From assembly GCA_036275365.1 (NCBI GenBank), contig DASUDX010000031.1:1-33076 (forward strand): DNA of 33,076 nt, written 5' to 3'. The DNA comes from DASUDX01 sp036275365. Lineage in GTDB: Bacteria; Pseudomonadota; Gammaproteobacteria; Nevskiales; Nevskiaceae. The position numbers were made by a program, and so were the translations under genes. How positions within the stretch are numbered: the first letter of the stretch is position 1; the number at the start of each line of letters is the position of its first letter. This document shows, piece after piece, positions 15,030-23,057 of this stretch. The notes beneath the pieces were generated by a model that had not been told where the DNA came from, made no database searches, and was given only the letters and a program-made list of their open reading frames with translations.

Positions 15030-15884
15030 ATGCGGTTCAACACCTCGTTCAGGACGTCCCTCGTCGCCGCCGGCGGGTTTCTGGTCAGCGCGAATGCAGC
15101 GGCCATCAGCCTGTCCGACCTCGGCCTGAGCGAGTCCCAGCAGCGGGCGCTGGCCCGCATCGCCAGCGCGCCGGCCACCGCTCCCGGCATCGTCGCCGGC
15201 TCGCCGGTGGGCTTCGGCGCCCAGTGGGGCGAGCTGTTCGCGGCGGTGGGCGGCGTCACCACCCCGGATGGGTCGCCGGATGATGTCGACGGCGCGATGT
15301 CGGTCGGCTTCGGCCTGGGCGATGCCTACAAGTACTTCGGCTTCGAAACCACGGCCAGCATCATCAGCCTGACCTCGGACAACGGCGCCAACGACTCCGA
15401 CAGCTTCGGCAGCGACGGCGCCCTCAACTTCAAGCTGCACACCATCCTGCCGGGCGCGCTCGCCGTCGCGGTGGGTGTCGAGAATGTGGCCCGTTGGGGC
15501 GAGGCGGCGGACGGCCCGGCGGCCCAGAGCAGCGCCTATGTGGTGGGCACCAAGTTCTTCTCGGTCGGCCAGAGCGGCATGCCGCTGGCGGTGAACTTCG
15601 GCGTTGGCGACAACCGCTTCGTCGACCCGGCCCCGGGCGTCCCCGGCGGCGCGCTGGGCGTCGGTGATGACGGCGTCTCGGCCTTCGGTGGTCTGGCCCT
15701 GAGCCCGCATCCGCAGGTCTCGCTGATCGCCGACTGGACCGGTCGCGATCTCAACACCGGCGTGTCGCTGGTGCCGCTGCGCCGGGTTCCGCTGACGCTG
15801 TCGCTGATCGCGGTCTCGGTGACCGAACGCAACGATGGCGAGACCGAGTTCGGCGGCAGCCTCGGCTACTCCTACCGCTTCTAA
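15030..15884 (+). CDS. Secreted protein, probable outer-membrane beta-barrel, unknown function
   Basis: I do not recognise a characterised family. The 284-aa product starts with a Sec-type signal peptide (MRFNTSFRTSLVAAGGFLVSANAAA, cleavage probably after about residue 25). The mature part is acidic and glycine-rich and made of alternating hydrophobic/polar stretches (AMSVGFGLGDAYKYFGFETTASIISL, LAVAVGVENVARWG, AYVVGTKFFSVG, PLAVNFGVGDNRF, VSLIADWTGRDLNTGVSLVPL, LSLIAVSVTE), ending FGGSLGYSYRF. The terminal phenylalanine after an alternating strand is the classical outer-membrane barrel signal. ATG 15030 is preceded by AAAGGA at good spacing; the open frame before it is not coding-like. It is 21 bp upstream of another small secreted protein and probably cotranscribed with it. 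Confidence 0.85.
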   Translation: MRFNTSFRTSLVAAGGFLVSANAAAISLSDLGLSESQQRALARIASAPATAPGIVAGSPVGFGAQWGELFAAVGGVTTPDGSPDDVDGAMSVGFGLGDAYKYFGFETTASIISLTSDNGANDSDSFGSDGALNFKLHTILPGALAVAVGVENVARWGEAADGPAAQSSAYVVGTKFFSVGQSGMPLAVNFGVGDNRFVDPAPGVPGGALGVGDDGVSAFGGLALSPHPQVSLIADWTGRDLNTGVSLVPLRRVPLTLSLIAVSVTERNDGETEFGGSLGYSYRF

Positions 15885-15905
15885 ATCGTCACCCGGAGCT
15901 TTCTC

Positions 15906-16241
15906 ATGACTCGCATCCTCTCCTCGCTCGCTCTGGCTGGTCTGATGGCGGCTGCTGCGCCGGTCCTCGGCCAGGGTTACTACTACTACTACAACGGCAT
16001 CCCCATCGTGATCAGCGGCGGCTCGATCTCGGGTGGTGCCGCTCCCGCCCGTGCCCTCGGCTCGGCGCTGGCCACCGCGCTCGGTGGCGGCACCCAGCTC
16101 TACGCCGCGCTGGTACGCGCCGGCGGTGCGGTCGACAGCGCCACCGGCTACGTCACCGGGGTGATCCAGCTGAAGAACGCGGACGGCCAGAACGTGGACT
16201 TCACGCTGACCGTGACCCCGGACGGCACCATCGTCGTCTGA
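15906..16241 (+). CDS. Small secreted protein with poly-tyrosine stretch, unknown function
   Basis: This 111-aa product is not recognised. It has a clear signal peptide (MTRILSSLALAGLMAAAAPVLGQ, cleavage near residues 22-23). The mature protein starts with GYYYYYNG, five consecutive tyrosines encoded by a TAC run, followed by a glycine/serine-rich segment and a short beta-like C-terminus (VIQLKNADGQNVDFTLTVTPDGTIVV). There are no cysteines or membrane segments. GGAG lies about 8 bp before the ATG. The gene follows the barrel-like gene by 21 bp and ends 33 bp before a strong terminator, so the two probably form a two-gene unit. The mature length of about 90 residues would suit a periplasmic or surface accessory protein, but that is a guess. 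Confidence 0.83.
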   Translation: MTRILSSLALAGLMAAAAPVLGQGYYYYYNGIPIVISGGSISGGAAPARALGSALATALGGGTQLYAALVRAGGAVDSATGYVTGVIQLKNADGQNVDFTLTVTPDGTIVV

Positions 16242-16274
16242 GTCGGCTCCGCGGCGGCCACCGGCCGCCCAGCC

Positions 16275-16303
16275 AAAAAAACCCGCCTTCCGGCGGGTTT
16301 TTT
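16275..16303. terminator. Bidirectional intrinsic terminator between the secreted pair and serS
   Basis: AAAAAAA-CCCGCC-TTCC-GGCGGG-TTTTTT forms a 6-bp GC stem with a 4-nt loop, flanked by A and T runs, so it works on both strands. It ends the plus-strand gene at 16241 and the minus-strand serS (stop at 16326). Confidence 0.93.
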
Positions 16304-16325
16304 GTTAAGGAGCGTCTGGTCTCGC

Positions 16326-17603
16326 TCAACCCGGACCGATGCTCGCCTGGCCGCCCAGATAGGGCTGCAACGCCGCCGGCACGGCAATGCCGCCGTCGGC
16401 CTGCTGGTAGTTCTCCATGATGGCGACCAGGGTCCGCCCCACCGCAAGGCCCGAGCCATTGAGGGTGTGCAGCAGTTCCGGCTTCTTGCCCCCGGCCGGC
16501 CGATAGCGGGCCAGCAGGCGGCGCGCCTGGAAGTCCTCGAAGTTGGAGCAGGAGCTGATCTCGCGATAGCGCCCCTGCGAGGGCAGCCAGACCTCGAGGT
16601 CATAGGTCTTGGCCGCGTTGGCGCCCATGTCTCCCGTGCACAGCGCGACCACCCGGTAGGGCAGCTCCAGCTTCTGCAGGATGGCCTCGGCATGAGCGGT
16701 CAGCTCCTCGAGCGCGGCGTAGCTGTGCTCCGGCAGCACCGCCTGCACCAGCTCCACCTTCTCGAACTGGTGCTGGCGGATCATGCCGCGGGTGTCGCGG
16801 CCGGCCGAGCCTGCTTCGGCGCGGAAGCAGGGGGTGTGCGCCACCCAGCGCCGCGGCAGGCTGGCGGCGTCGAGGATCTCCTCACGCAGCAGATTGGTGA
16901 CCGGCACCTCGGCGGTGGGGATCAGCGCCCAGCCCTGATCGCCCTGCAGGTGGAACAGATCCTCGGAGAACTTCGGCAGCTGGCCGGTGCCGCGCAGCGA
17001 GGCGGTGTTGACCAGGTAGGGCACATAGAGCTCTTCATAGCCATGCTCGCGGGTGTGCACATCGAGCATGAACTGGGTCAGGGCGCGGTGTAGCCGGGCC
17101 AGTCCGCCGCGCAGCACGGTGAAGCGGGCCCCGGTGAGCTTGGCCGCGGCGGCGAAGTCCATCAGGCCGAGCGCCTCGCCCAGATCGGCATGGTCCTGCG
17201 CCCCGGCCGCCGGCCGCGGCTGCCCCCAGCGGCGCAGCTCGTGATTGTCCTGTTCGTCGCGGCCGTCCGGGACGCTGGCATGGGGCAGATTGGGCCACTG
17301 CAGAATGAAGCCCTCCAGCTGATCCTGCAGCGCGCTCAGGCGCTGCTCGTTGTCGGCCAGCTGCTGCTTGATCCGCTCCATGTCCTCGAGGATCGGGCTG
17401 ACATCCTCGCCCCGCGCCTTGGCCTGGCCGATGCGCTTGGAGCCGGCATTGCGCTCGGCCTGCAGCTGCTCGGTTTCGGTCTGCAGCTGCTTGCGCTGCC
17501 CCTCCAGGGCCTGGAAGCCCTCGAGGTCAAAGCGCAGGCCGCGGCGGGCGAGCCCCCGCACCACGGCTTCCGGGTCTGAGCGCAGCAGCTTGGGATCGAG
17601 CAT
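16326..17603 (-). CDS. serS: Seryl-tRNA synthetase
   Basis: SerS charges tRNA-Ser (and tRNA-Sec where present) with serine. The 425-aa product matches the bacterial family (430 in E. coli). It begins MLDPKLLRSDPEAVVRGLARRG and has the N-terminal antiparallel coiled coil (about residues 30-100) that clasps the long variable arm of tRNA-Ser. Class II motifs are visible: the motif 2 region FRAEAGSAGRDTRGMIRQHQFEKVELV and motif 3 NGSGLAVGRTLVAIMENYQ. The serine-binding TAEVP sequence is present (IPTAEVPVTNLLREE). It starts at ATG 17603, 66 bp after crcB, behind a -10-like GATAAT in that gap, and ends at the shared terminator. Confidence 0.97.
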   Translation of the reverse strand: MLDPKLLRSDPEAVVRGLARRGLRFDLEGFQALEGQRKQLQTETEQLQAERNAGSKRIGQAKARGEDVSPILEDMERIKQQLADNEQRLSALQDQLEGFILQWPNLPHASVPDGRDEQDNHELRRWGQPRPAAGAQDHADLGEALGLMDFAAAAKLTGARFTVLRGGLARLHRALTQFMLDVHTREHGYEELYVPYLVNTASLRGTGQLPKFSEDLFHLQGDQGWALIPTAEVPVTNLLREEILDAASLPRRWVAHTPCFRAEAGSAGRDTRGMIRQHQFEKVELVQAVLPEHSYAALEELTAHAEAILQKLELPYRVVALCTGDMGANAAKTYDLEVWLPSQGRYREISSCSNFEDFQARRLLARYRPAGGKKPELLHTLNGSGLAVGRTLVAIMENYQQADGGIAVPAALQPYLGGQASIGPG

Positions 17604-17640
17604 GGGGATTCAACGAAGGGGGACGCGGAACAGGTCGGCG

Positions 17641-17646
17641 ATTATC
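17641..17646 (-). promoter_or_regulatory. Candidate -10 box for serS
   Basis: On the minus strand 17646-17641 reads GATAAT, 5/6 to the -10 consensus, about 38 bp before the serS ATG and inside the only non-coding gap upstream of it. No convincing -35 hexamer is present, so it would need an activator or an extended contact. It is also within a GGCGATTATCGGCGATCGCC palindromic patch. Confidence 0.4.
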
Positions 17647-17669
17647 GGCGATCGCCCGGGCCGCCGGGG

Positions 17670-18044
17670 TCAGCCCGGCGCCAGCCACCGGCCCAGGCGC
17701 AGGCCCAGGGCACAGCCGCCGAGGGCCAGCAGCAGATTCAGGCCGATGTTGAGCACCGCCGGTGTCAGGCCACGGCGGGCCAGCTCCAGGGTCTCGATGG
17801 AAAACGCCGAGAAGGTGGTGAAGCCACCCAGCACCCCGGTGGTCAGCGCCAGCCGCCACAGCTCGGGCAGCGCGCGGGCGCTCGCCAGGCTCACCAGCAG
17901 CCCCATCAGCAGACCGCCGAGTCCGTTCACCAGCAGGGTGGCCCAGGGCCAGCCCGGCGCGACTGCCCGCAGCCACAGGCCGAGGCCGTGGCGGGCCAGC
18001 GAACCGAGCGCGCCGCCGAGAGCCACCGCCCACCAGCTGCTCAT
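17670..18044 (-). CDS. crcB: CrcB/Fluc fluoride channel
   Basis: CrcB (Fluc) is a small dual-topology membrane channel that exports fluoride. The 124-aa product has four hydrophobic helices and the family signatures GGALGSLARHGLGLWL at the start, ATLLVNGLGGLLMGLL with the pore asparagine, and GVLGGFTTFSAFSIETLEL, which carries the Phe and Thr/Ser residues lining the fluoride path. The ATG overlaps the rarA stop by 4 bp (ATGA), so it is cotranslated with rarA. I see no fluoride riboswitch in front of the operon, so expression is probably constitutive with lolA-rarA. Homodimer formation is expected because only one copy is present here. Confidence 0.94.
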   Translation of the reverse strand: MSSWWAVALGGALGSLARHGLGLWLRAVAPGWPWATLLVNGLGGLLMGLLVSLASARALPELWRLALTTGVLGGFTTFSAFSIETLELARRGLTPAVLNIGLNLLLALGGCALGLRLGRWLAPG

Positions 18045-19345
18045 CCGGAGGTCTCGCCGGCCTCGCGGGCGCGACGCAGGGCCGCCAGACGCTCGGCGAT
18101 GCGCGCCTCCACGCCCTGGTTCCCCGGCTCGTAGAAGCGCGCGCCGTGCAGGGCCTCCGGCAGGTAACGCTGCCCGGCCGCCAGTCCGCCCGGCTGGTCC
18201 GGATCGTAGCGGTAGCCCTGGCCGTGGCCGAGGCTTTTCTGCAGCGCGGTGGGCGCGTTGCGCAGGGCCAGCGGCACCGGCTGGGCACCGTGGCGCTGCA
18301 CCGCCTCGCGGGCCGCCTGATAGGCCCGGTAGACCGCCGTGCTCTTCGGCGCACAGGCCAGGTAAACCACCGCCTGGGCCAGGGCCAGCTCACCCTCCGG
18401 GCTGCCGATGCGCTCATAGGCCTGCCAGGCATCGAGCGCCTGACGCAGCGCCGCGGGCTCGGCCAGACCGATGTCCTCGTAGGCCATGCGGGCGATGCGC
18501 CGGGCCAGGTAGTGCGGATCGGCGCCACCATCGAGCATGCGCAGCAGCCAGTACAGCGCCGCGTCCGGGTCACTGCCACGGACCGATTTGTGCAGCGCCG
18601 AGATCTGGTCGTAGAAGTGATCGCCACCCTTGTCAAAGCGGCGCAGGGCGCGGCCGATCACCGCATCGAGGGCTGCCGGATCGTCGGCACGCTCGATCAG
18701 CTCATGCGCGGATTCCAGCAGCAGCAGGGCCTTGCGGGCATCGCCATCGGCCACCTGCACCAGCCGCTCCCGCCAGGCCGGCGGCAGCCGCTCCGGCGCC
18801 TCGCCCAGCCCGCGTTCGCCATCGCTCCAGGCGCGCCGCAGCAGCTGCTCGATCTCATCGGCGGCGAGCGGCTCGAGCACGAACACCCGCAGCCGCGACA
18901 GCAGCGCGCCGTTGAGCTCGAAACCCGGATTCTCGGTGGTGGCGCCGATCAGAATCAGGGTGCCGTCCTCGACAAAGGGCAGCAGGGCGTCCTGCTGGGC
19001 CTTGTTGAAGCGGTGGATCTCATCGATGAACAGGACGGTGCGTCGCGCCGGCAGCGCGCGGCGCTCGGCCTGGGCACGGGCCACCGCCTCGCGGATCTCC
19101 TTGACCCCGGCCAGCACCGCCGAGAGGCTGAGGAACAGGGCATCGACCTGGGTCGCCACCAGCCGGGCCAGCGTGGTCTTGCCGACGCCAGGCGGGCCCC
19201 AGAACACCAGAGAGGGCGGCTGGCCGCGGGCGAGCAGCATCCGCAACGGCGCCTGCGGTGCCAGCAGATGGCGCTGGCCGACCACCTCGTCCAGGGTGCG
19301 CGGCCGCAGACGCTCCGCCAGGGGCGCAGCGGCCGGGTCGCTCAT
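18041..19345 (-). CDS. rarA: RarA (MgsA) replication-associated recombination AAA+ ATPase
   Basis: RarA is a clamp-loader-like AAA+ ATPase that acts at stalled replication forks. The 434-aa product has Walker A GPPGVGKTT at 50-58, Walker B FIDEIHRF around 106-113 and sensor 1 LIGATTENP around 132-140, followed by the arginine-finger region GALLSRLRVFVLEPL. The C-terminal part contains the RarA-specific stretches HDALLYWLLRMLDGGADPHYLARRI-like and YDPDQPGGLAAGQRYLPEALHGARFYEP. The ATG at 19345 overlaps the lolA stop (ATGA); the open frame further upstream is a shadow of lolA. The lolA-rarA-serS neighbourhood is conserved in gammaproteobacteria. All key ATPase residues are present. Confidence 0.95.
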   Translation of the reverse strand: MSDPAAAPLAERLRPRTLDEVVGQRHLLAPQAPLRMLLARGQPPSLVFWGPPGVGKTTLARLVATQVDALFLSLSAVLAGVKEIREAVARAQAERRALPARRTVLFIDEIHRFNKAQQDALLPFVEDGTLILIGATTENPGFELNGALLSRLRVFVLEPLAADEIEQLLRRAWSDGERGLGEAPERLPPAWRERLVQVADGDARKALLLLESAHELIERADDPAALDAVIGRALRRFDKGGDHFYDQISALHKSVRGSDPDAALYWLLRMLDGGADPHYLARRIARMAYEDIGLAEPAALRQALDAWQAYERIGSPEGELALAQAVVYLACAPKSTAVYRAYQAAREAVQRHGAQPVPLALRNAPTALQKSLGHGQGYRYDPDQPGGLAAGQRYLPEALHGARFYEPGNQGVEARIAERLAALRRAREAGETSG

Positions 19346-19980
19346 CCGCCCTCGACGCCGGCCTGGATCAGCTCGACCCCGGGCGGCGGGGTGAAGCGGA
19401 AGCGCTCCGCCGGCAGCGCTTCGCCGCTGACGATGTTGCTGAGCCGCACCTCGGTGCGCCCGCCCAGTCCATCCTCGAAGCGCAGCCGCTGCGGCACGCC
19501 CTCGCGCAGCCACAGCTCGATGGCGCTGAACTCCGACTCCGCCGGCTGGCGCGGGGTCAGTCTCAGCACCCGCGCACCCTCGCGCGGATCGAGGCCACGG
19601 TCCTCGACCTGGAAGGCCTGGTCCAGCCGCACATCGCTGGCGAGCAGGGCCGCCGGTGTTCCGTTGAGCACCGCATCGAGCGGGCGCACGCTGACCTGGC
19701 GCAGATCGGGCTCGTACATCCACAGCTGGCGGCCATCGCTGACCATCAGCTGCTCGTAGGGCTCGGCATAGGCCCAGCGGAAGCGACCCGGGCGGGCCAG
19801 CCACAGCTCGCCGCGGCTCTGCGCCAGCACCGCACCGCTCTCGTCGGTCTGCACCTGCTCGAACCGCGCCTGCAGGGTCTTGAGCCCATCGGCGAAGCGG
19901 GCCAGCTCGGCCTCGGCGCTGGCGGCAGGGGCCGGCGCGGGCAGCAGCAGGGCAAGCAGCAGCATCCAGCGGACGATCAT
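19342..19980 (-). CDS. lolA: LolA, periplasmic lipoprotein chaperone
   Basis: LolA shuttles lipoproteins from the inner-membrane LolCDE complex to LolB in the outer membrane. The 212-aa precursor has a signal peptide MIVRWMLLLALLLPAPAPAASA (cleavage about residue 20). The mature region keeps LolA hallmarks: ADGLKTLQARFEQVQTDESG, SRGELWLARPGRFRWAYAEPYEQLMVSDGRQLWMYEPDLRQVSVRPLD, then the strand pattern ending ERFRFTPPPGVELI. The conserved RW of the entry edge is in GRFRWAY. The stop overlaps rarA, and ftsK ends 64 bp upstream, the usual gammaproteobacterial ftsK-lolA-rarA order. An N-terminal extension of the open frame is within ftsK DNA and is not used. Confidence 0.95.
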   Translation of the reverse strand: MIVRWMLLLALLLPAPAPAASAEAELARFADGLKTLQARFEQVQTDESGAVLAQSRGELWLARPGRFRWAYAEPYEQLMVSDGRQLWMYEPDLRQVSVRPLDAVLNGTPAALLASDVRLDQAFQVEDRGLDPREGARVLRLTPRQPAESEFSAIELWLREGVPQRLRFEDGLGGRTEVRLSNIVSGEALPAERFRFTPPPGVELIQAGVEGG

Positions 19981-20044
19981 GAGCCGGTCCTCGGGCAGGA
20001 GAGCTGCCAGCCTGCGCCCGGGCGGTGAACCCGCGGTGAACCGC

Positions 20045-22546
20045 TCACTCGCGTCCTCCGCCGGGCACCAGGATCTCGCGGTTGCCGCCGGCGCCGCTGG
20101 GGCCGACGATGCCCGCCGCCTCCATCTGCTCGACCATGCGGGCGGCGCGGTTGTAGCCGATCTGCAGCTTGCGCTGCACCCAGCTGATGCTGGCCTTGCG
20201 CGATTCGAGCACCAGGGCCACCGCCTGGTCATAGAGCGGATCGCGCTCGGCATCGCTGTCATCGCTGGCCGGCTTCTCGCTGACCTCGTCGGCGGTGATC
20301 TCCTCGATGTACTGCGGCTCGGCCACCTGCTTGAGATAGGCCACCACCTTGTGCACCTCGTGGTCATCGACGAAGGCGCCGTGCATGCGCTGCACGCGGC
20401 CGGCACCGATCGGCCGGTAGAGCATGTCGCCGTGGCCGAGCAGGGTCTCGGCGCCCTGCTCGTCGAGGATGGTGCGCGAGTCCACCCGGGCCGAGACCTG
20501 GAAGGCGATGCGCGAGGGGATGTTGGCCTTGATCAGGCCGGTGATGACGTCGACGCTCGGCCGCTGGGTGGCGACGATCAGGTGGATGCCGGCGGCGCGC
20601 GCCTTCTGCGCCAGGCGGGCGATCAGCTCCTCCACCTTCTTGCCGACCACCATCATCATGTCGGCGAGCTCGTCGATCACCACCACGATGTGCGGCAGGG
20701 TCTGCAGATACACCGGCTGGCTGCCGTCCTCGCTGAACAGATCGCCGGTGGCGGCCAGCGGATCGGGCACCGGATCGCCCTCCTCGCGCCCCTCCTCCAC
20801 CTTGCGGTTGAGACCGGCGAGATTGCGCACGCCCAGCGCCGTCATCAGGCGGTAGCGGCGCTCCATCTCGGCGACGCACCAGCGCAATGCATTGGCGGCG
20901 TCCTTCATGTCGGTCACCACCGGCGTCAGCAGGTGGGGAATGTCCTGGTAGACCGACAGCTCCAGCATCTTCGGGTCGATGAAGATGAAGCGCACCTGCT
21001 CGTGGGTGGCCTTGTAGAGCATCGACAGGATCATCACATTGATCGCCACGCTCTTGCCGGCGCCGGTGGTGCCGGCCACCAGCAGATGCGGCATCTTGGC
21101 CATGTCCACCGCCGCCGGGTTGCCGGCGATGTCCTTGCCCAGCGCCATGGTGAGCGGGCTGGTCGAGTTCTGATAGGCCGGCGCGTCGAGAATCTCGCGC
21201 AGCATCACCATCTCGCGCTTCTGGTTGGGGATCTCCAGGCCGACGAAGGGCTTGCCCTCGATCACCTCGATCACCCGCACCCGGCTCACCGACAGCGAGC
21301 GCGCCAGATCGTTGGACAGGTTGGTGATGGTCGCGCCCTTGACGCCGGGCGCCGGCTGCAACTCGAAGCGGGTGATCACCGGGCCCGGGGTGGCGTTGAC
21401 CACCTGGGCCTTGATGCCGAAGTCGGCGAGATGACGCTCGACCTCGCGCGAGAGGCGCTCCAGCTCCTCCGCGGTGTAGCGGCGGCCGGAGGGCTTGGGT
21501 GGATCGAGCAGGGACAGCGGCGGCAGCGGATCGCCCTCGAACGGCGGCACCTCGATCTTCTCGGTGCGCGGCCGGCGCGCCGGCGGACGGGCTACCGGCA
21601 GCTCGGCGGCCGGCGTCGCGGGGACCGGAGCGGCGGCAGCGGCCGGCGGCGGCTCGGCGGCAGCGGGAACCGGCGCCACGGTCTCCCAGAACGGTGCCGC
21701 CGCCAGCGGCGCCTCCTCGCCGGCAGCCGATGGCGGTCCGGCGGCCTCGGCCAGCACCGGAGGGCGGCGCCGTCCGCGCGCCACGGGCGAGACCGGCTCC
21801 TCGGCGGCGACCGCCTCTTCGGCGGCAGCCGGGAGCAGGCCCAGCGAGGGCGCCTTGCGGCCGCGGGCGGCGGGCGGCTCGGCCGGCAGCAGGGCGGTGG
21901 CCGGCTCGGCCGGCTCCAGCGGCGGCAGGGTGAAGCGCGGCGTGCGCCGGCTCAGCACCCAGCCGCCGACGCGGTCCAGCACCTCGAACCAGGAAAACAT
22001 CAGGGCCAGCGGGGCGGCGGCAATCACCAGGGTCAGCAGCAGCAGGCTGCTGCCCACCGGCTGCAGCCCCTGCACCAGCCAGGCCGCCAGCGACTGGCCG
22101 AGGATGCCGCCGCTGCCCTGGGGCGGGAACTCGCCCCAGCGGCCGATGTGCAGGGCGCACAGCGCGGCCAGCGCCGGCAGCATCAGCGCCCAGGCCGCGC
22201 CGCGCAGGGCCGGCGGTACCGGTGTCAGGCCGGCGGCGGCACCGCGGTAGACGCGCAGGCCCAGGGCCAGCAGGAACCAGGGCAGGATCAGCCCGACATA
22301 GCCACCCAGCGAGAGCAGCCCGTCCGCCACCCAGGCCCCGATCGGGCCCGCCAGATTCCCGACGGACGACTCGCCACCCTGCCCGGAGGAGGACCAGGCG
22401 CGGTCCTCGGGGCTGTAGCTGATCAGTGCCGTGAGCAGAAACAGGGTGAGGCCGACGCAGGCCAGCAGCGCGGCCTCCCGCGGCAGGCGCTCCAGCCAGC
22501 CGGCATCGGCCAGGCGATCAGTGGCCTGGGACTTGCTTTTGAACAT
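20045..22546 (-). CDS. ftsK: FtsK DNA translocase
   Basis: FtsK is anchored at the septum and pumps DNA toward dif for chromosome dimer resolution. The 833-aa product (ATG 22544-22546) has an N-terminal membrane domain with about four helices (first AALLACVGLTLFLLTALISY, about residues 24-43), a short Pro/Ala-rich linker (about 240-360) and the motor: Walker A GTTGAGKSV around residue 493, Walker B IVVVIDELADMMM, and HLIVATQRPSVDVITGLIKANIPSRIAFQVSARVDSRTILD. The C-terminal gamma winged helix (about 760-830: DPLYDQAVALVLESRKASISWVQRKLQIGYNRAARMVEQMEAAGIV) recognises KOPS sequences. The linker is much shorter than in E. coli (1329 aa). The open frame runs farther upstream, but the upstream codons are the promoter region. 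Confidence 0.96.
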   Translation of the reverse strand: MFKSKSQATDRLADAGWLERLPREAALLACVGLTLFLLTALISYSPEDRAWSSSGQGGESSVGNLAGPIGAWVADGLLSLGGYVGLILPWFLLALGLRVYRGAAAGLTPVPPALRGAAWALMLPALAALCALHIGRWGEFPPQGSGGILGQSLAAWLVQGLQPVGSSLLLLTLVIAAAPLALMFSWFEVLDRVGGWVLSRRTPRFTLPPLEPAEPATALLPAEPPAARGRKAPSLGLLPAAAEEAVAAEEPVSPVARGRRRPPVLAEAAGPPSAAGEEAPLAAAPFWETVAPVPAAAEPPPAAAAAPVPATPAAELPVARPPARRPRTEKIEVPPFEGDPLPPLSLLDPPKPSGRRYTAEELERLSREVERHLADFGIKAQVVNATPGPVITRFELQPAPGVKGATITNLSNDLARSLSVSRVRVIEVIEGKPFVGLEIPNQKREMVMLREILDAPAYQNSTSPLTMALGKDIAGNPAAVDMAKMPHLLVAGTTGAGKSVAINVMILSMLYKATHEQVRFIFIDPKMLELSVYQDIPHLLTPVVTDMKDAANALRWCVAEMERRYRLMTALGVRNLAGLNRKVEEGREEGDPVPDPLAATGDLFSEDGSQPVYLQTLPHIVVVIDELADMMMVVGKKVEELIARLAQKARAAGIHLIVATQRPSVDVITGLIKANIPSRIAFQVSARVDSRTILDEQGAETLLGHGDMLYRPIGAGRVQRMHGAFVDDHEVHKVVAYLKQVAEPQYIEEITADEVSEKPASDDSDAERDPLYDQAVALVLESRKASISWVQRKLQIGYNRAARMVEQMEAAGIVGPSGAGGNREILVPGGGRE

Positions 22547-22598
22547 CAGGTGCTGGACTTCCGCGAGGCAGGCGCGTGGGAGCGGCGTTCGAGACCCG

Positions 22599-22604
22599 AG
22601 TATA
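22599..22604 (-). promoter_or_regulatory. Candidate -10 box for ftsK
   Basis: The minus strand reads TATACT at 22604-22599, 5/6 to the -10 consensus, about 53 bp before the ftsK ATG at 22546. It is in the divergent spacer shared with the plus-strand gene at 22699. The -35 region is GC-rich and poor. Confidence 0.5.
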
Positions 22605-22634
22605 GGACAGCCCCGCCGGCGGCCGGACCGGCTC

Positions 22635-22663
22635 TTGAACGGCCCCGACAGGCTCCCTACATT
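22635..22663 (+). promoter_or_regulatory. Sigma-70 promoter for the gene at 22699
   Basis: TTGAAC (22635-22640), a 17-bp spacer and TACATT (22658-22663) give a good sigma-70 match. The start would fall near 22670, about 29 bp before ATG 22699. It probably drives the small unknown gene and the FemAB-like-aat-bpt block that follows closely. Confidence 0.6.
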
Positions 22664-22698
22664 CGAGGAGCGGTACTCACCGAGGTCAGGCGGATTCC

Positions 22699-23031
22699 AT
22701 GAGCACACAGATTCGGCATTTCGTCCTCACCCTGGACGGCCGCATCCGCGAGTTCAGCGCGGAACAGGCGGCCCGGGTCGCGGCTGGCGCCGGTGCGGTG
22801 CCGGATCTGGCCGATGCGCGGGTGCGCTATCTGCAGGTGGTGGTGGACGACGGCGGCAGCAACGAGATCCGCATCCAGACCGCCGGCGCCAGCCTGCAGT
22901 TCGACAGCCAGGGCCGGATCCGGGAGGCGCGGGCGCCCAAGGATGACGAGCAGATCAGCCGCTTCGAGCACGATGCGGTGGTGCAGTGGACGCTGCGCGG
23001 CCGGCCCGACGTGGGTCCCGTGTTCCACTGA
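22699..23031 (+). CDS. Small cytoplasmic protein of unknown function
   Basis: I do not recognise this 110-aa protein. It has no signal peptide, membrane segment or cysteine, is acidic, and reads like a compact alpha/beta domain: an N-terminal half with FVLTLDGRIREFSAEQAARVAAGAGAVPDLADARVRYLQVVVDDG, then a strand-rich middle (EIRIQTAGASLQFDSQGRIREARAP), ending EHDAVVQWTLRGRPDVGPVFH. The phrase DGRIREF recurs loosely as QGRIREA, hinting at an internal duplication. The ATG sits about 36 bp after a good -10 box with a weak AGG ribosome site. In Pseudomonas, trxB occupies this place between ftsK and aat. Its codon usage matches its neighbours, and it looks like a real gene. Confidence 0.72.
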   Translation: MSTQIRHFVLTLDGRIREFSAEQAARVAAGAGAVPDLADARVRYLQVVVDDGGSNEIRIQTAGASLQFDSQGRIREARAPKDDEQISRFEHDAVVQWTLRGRPDVGPVFH

Positions 23032-23057
23032 CCCACCCCTGCCGGCCGGCCCCCGCG

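Noticed and set aside
17641..17669. GCGATCGC-containing palindromic patch upstream of serS as an operator
   Set aside because: Short GC-rich palindromes are common at this base composition; only the -10-like GATAAT was kept, at low confidence.
19880..22702. Open frame of 940 codons on the plus strand opposite ftsK
   Set aside because: The frame is antisense to the conserved ftsK motor codons, which explains its length; its composition is non-protein-like.
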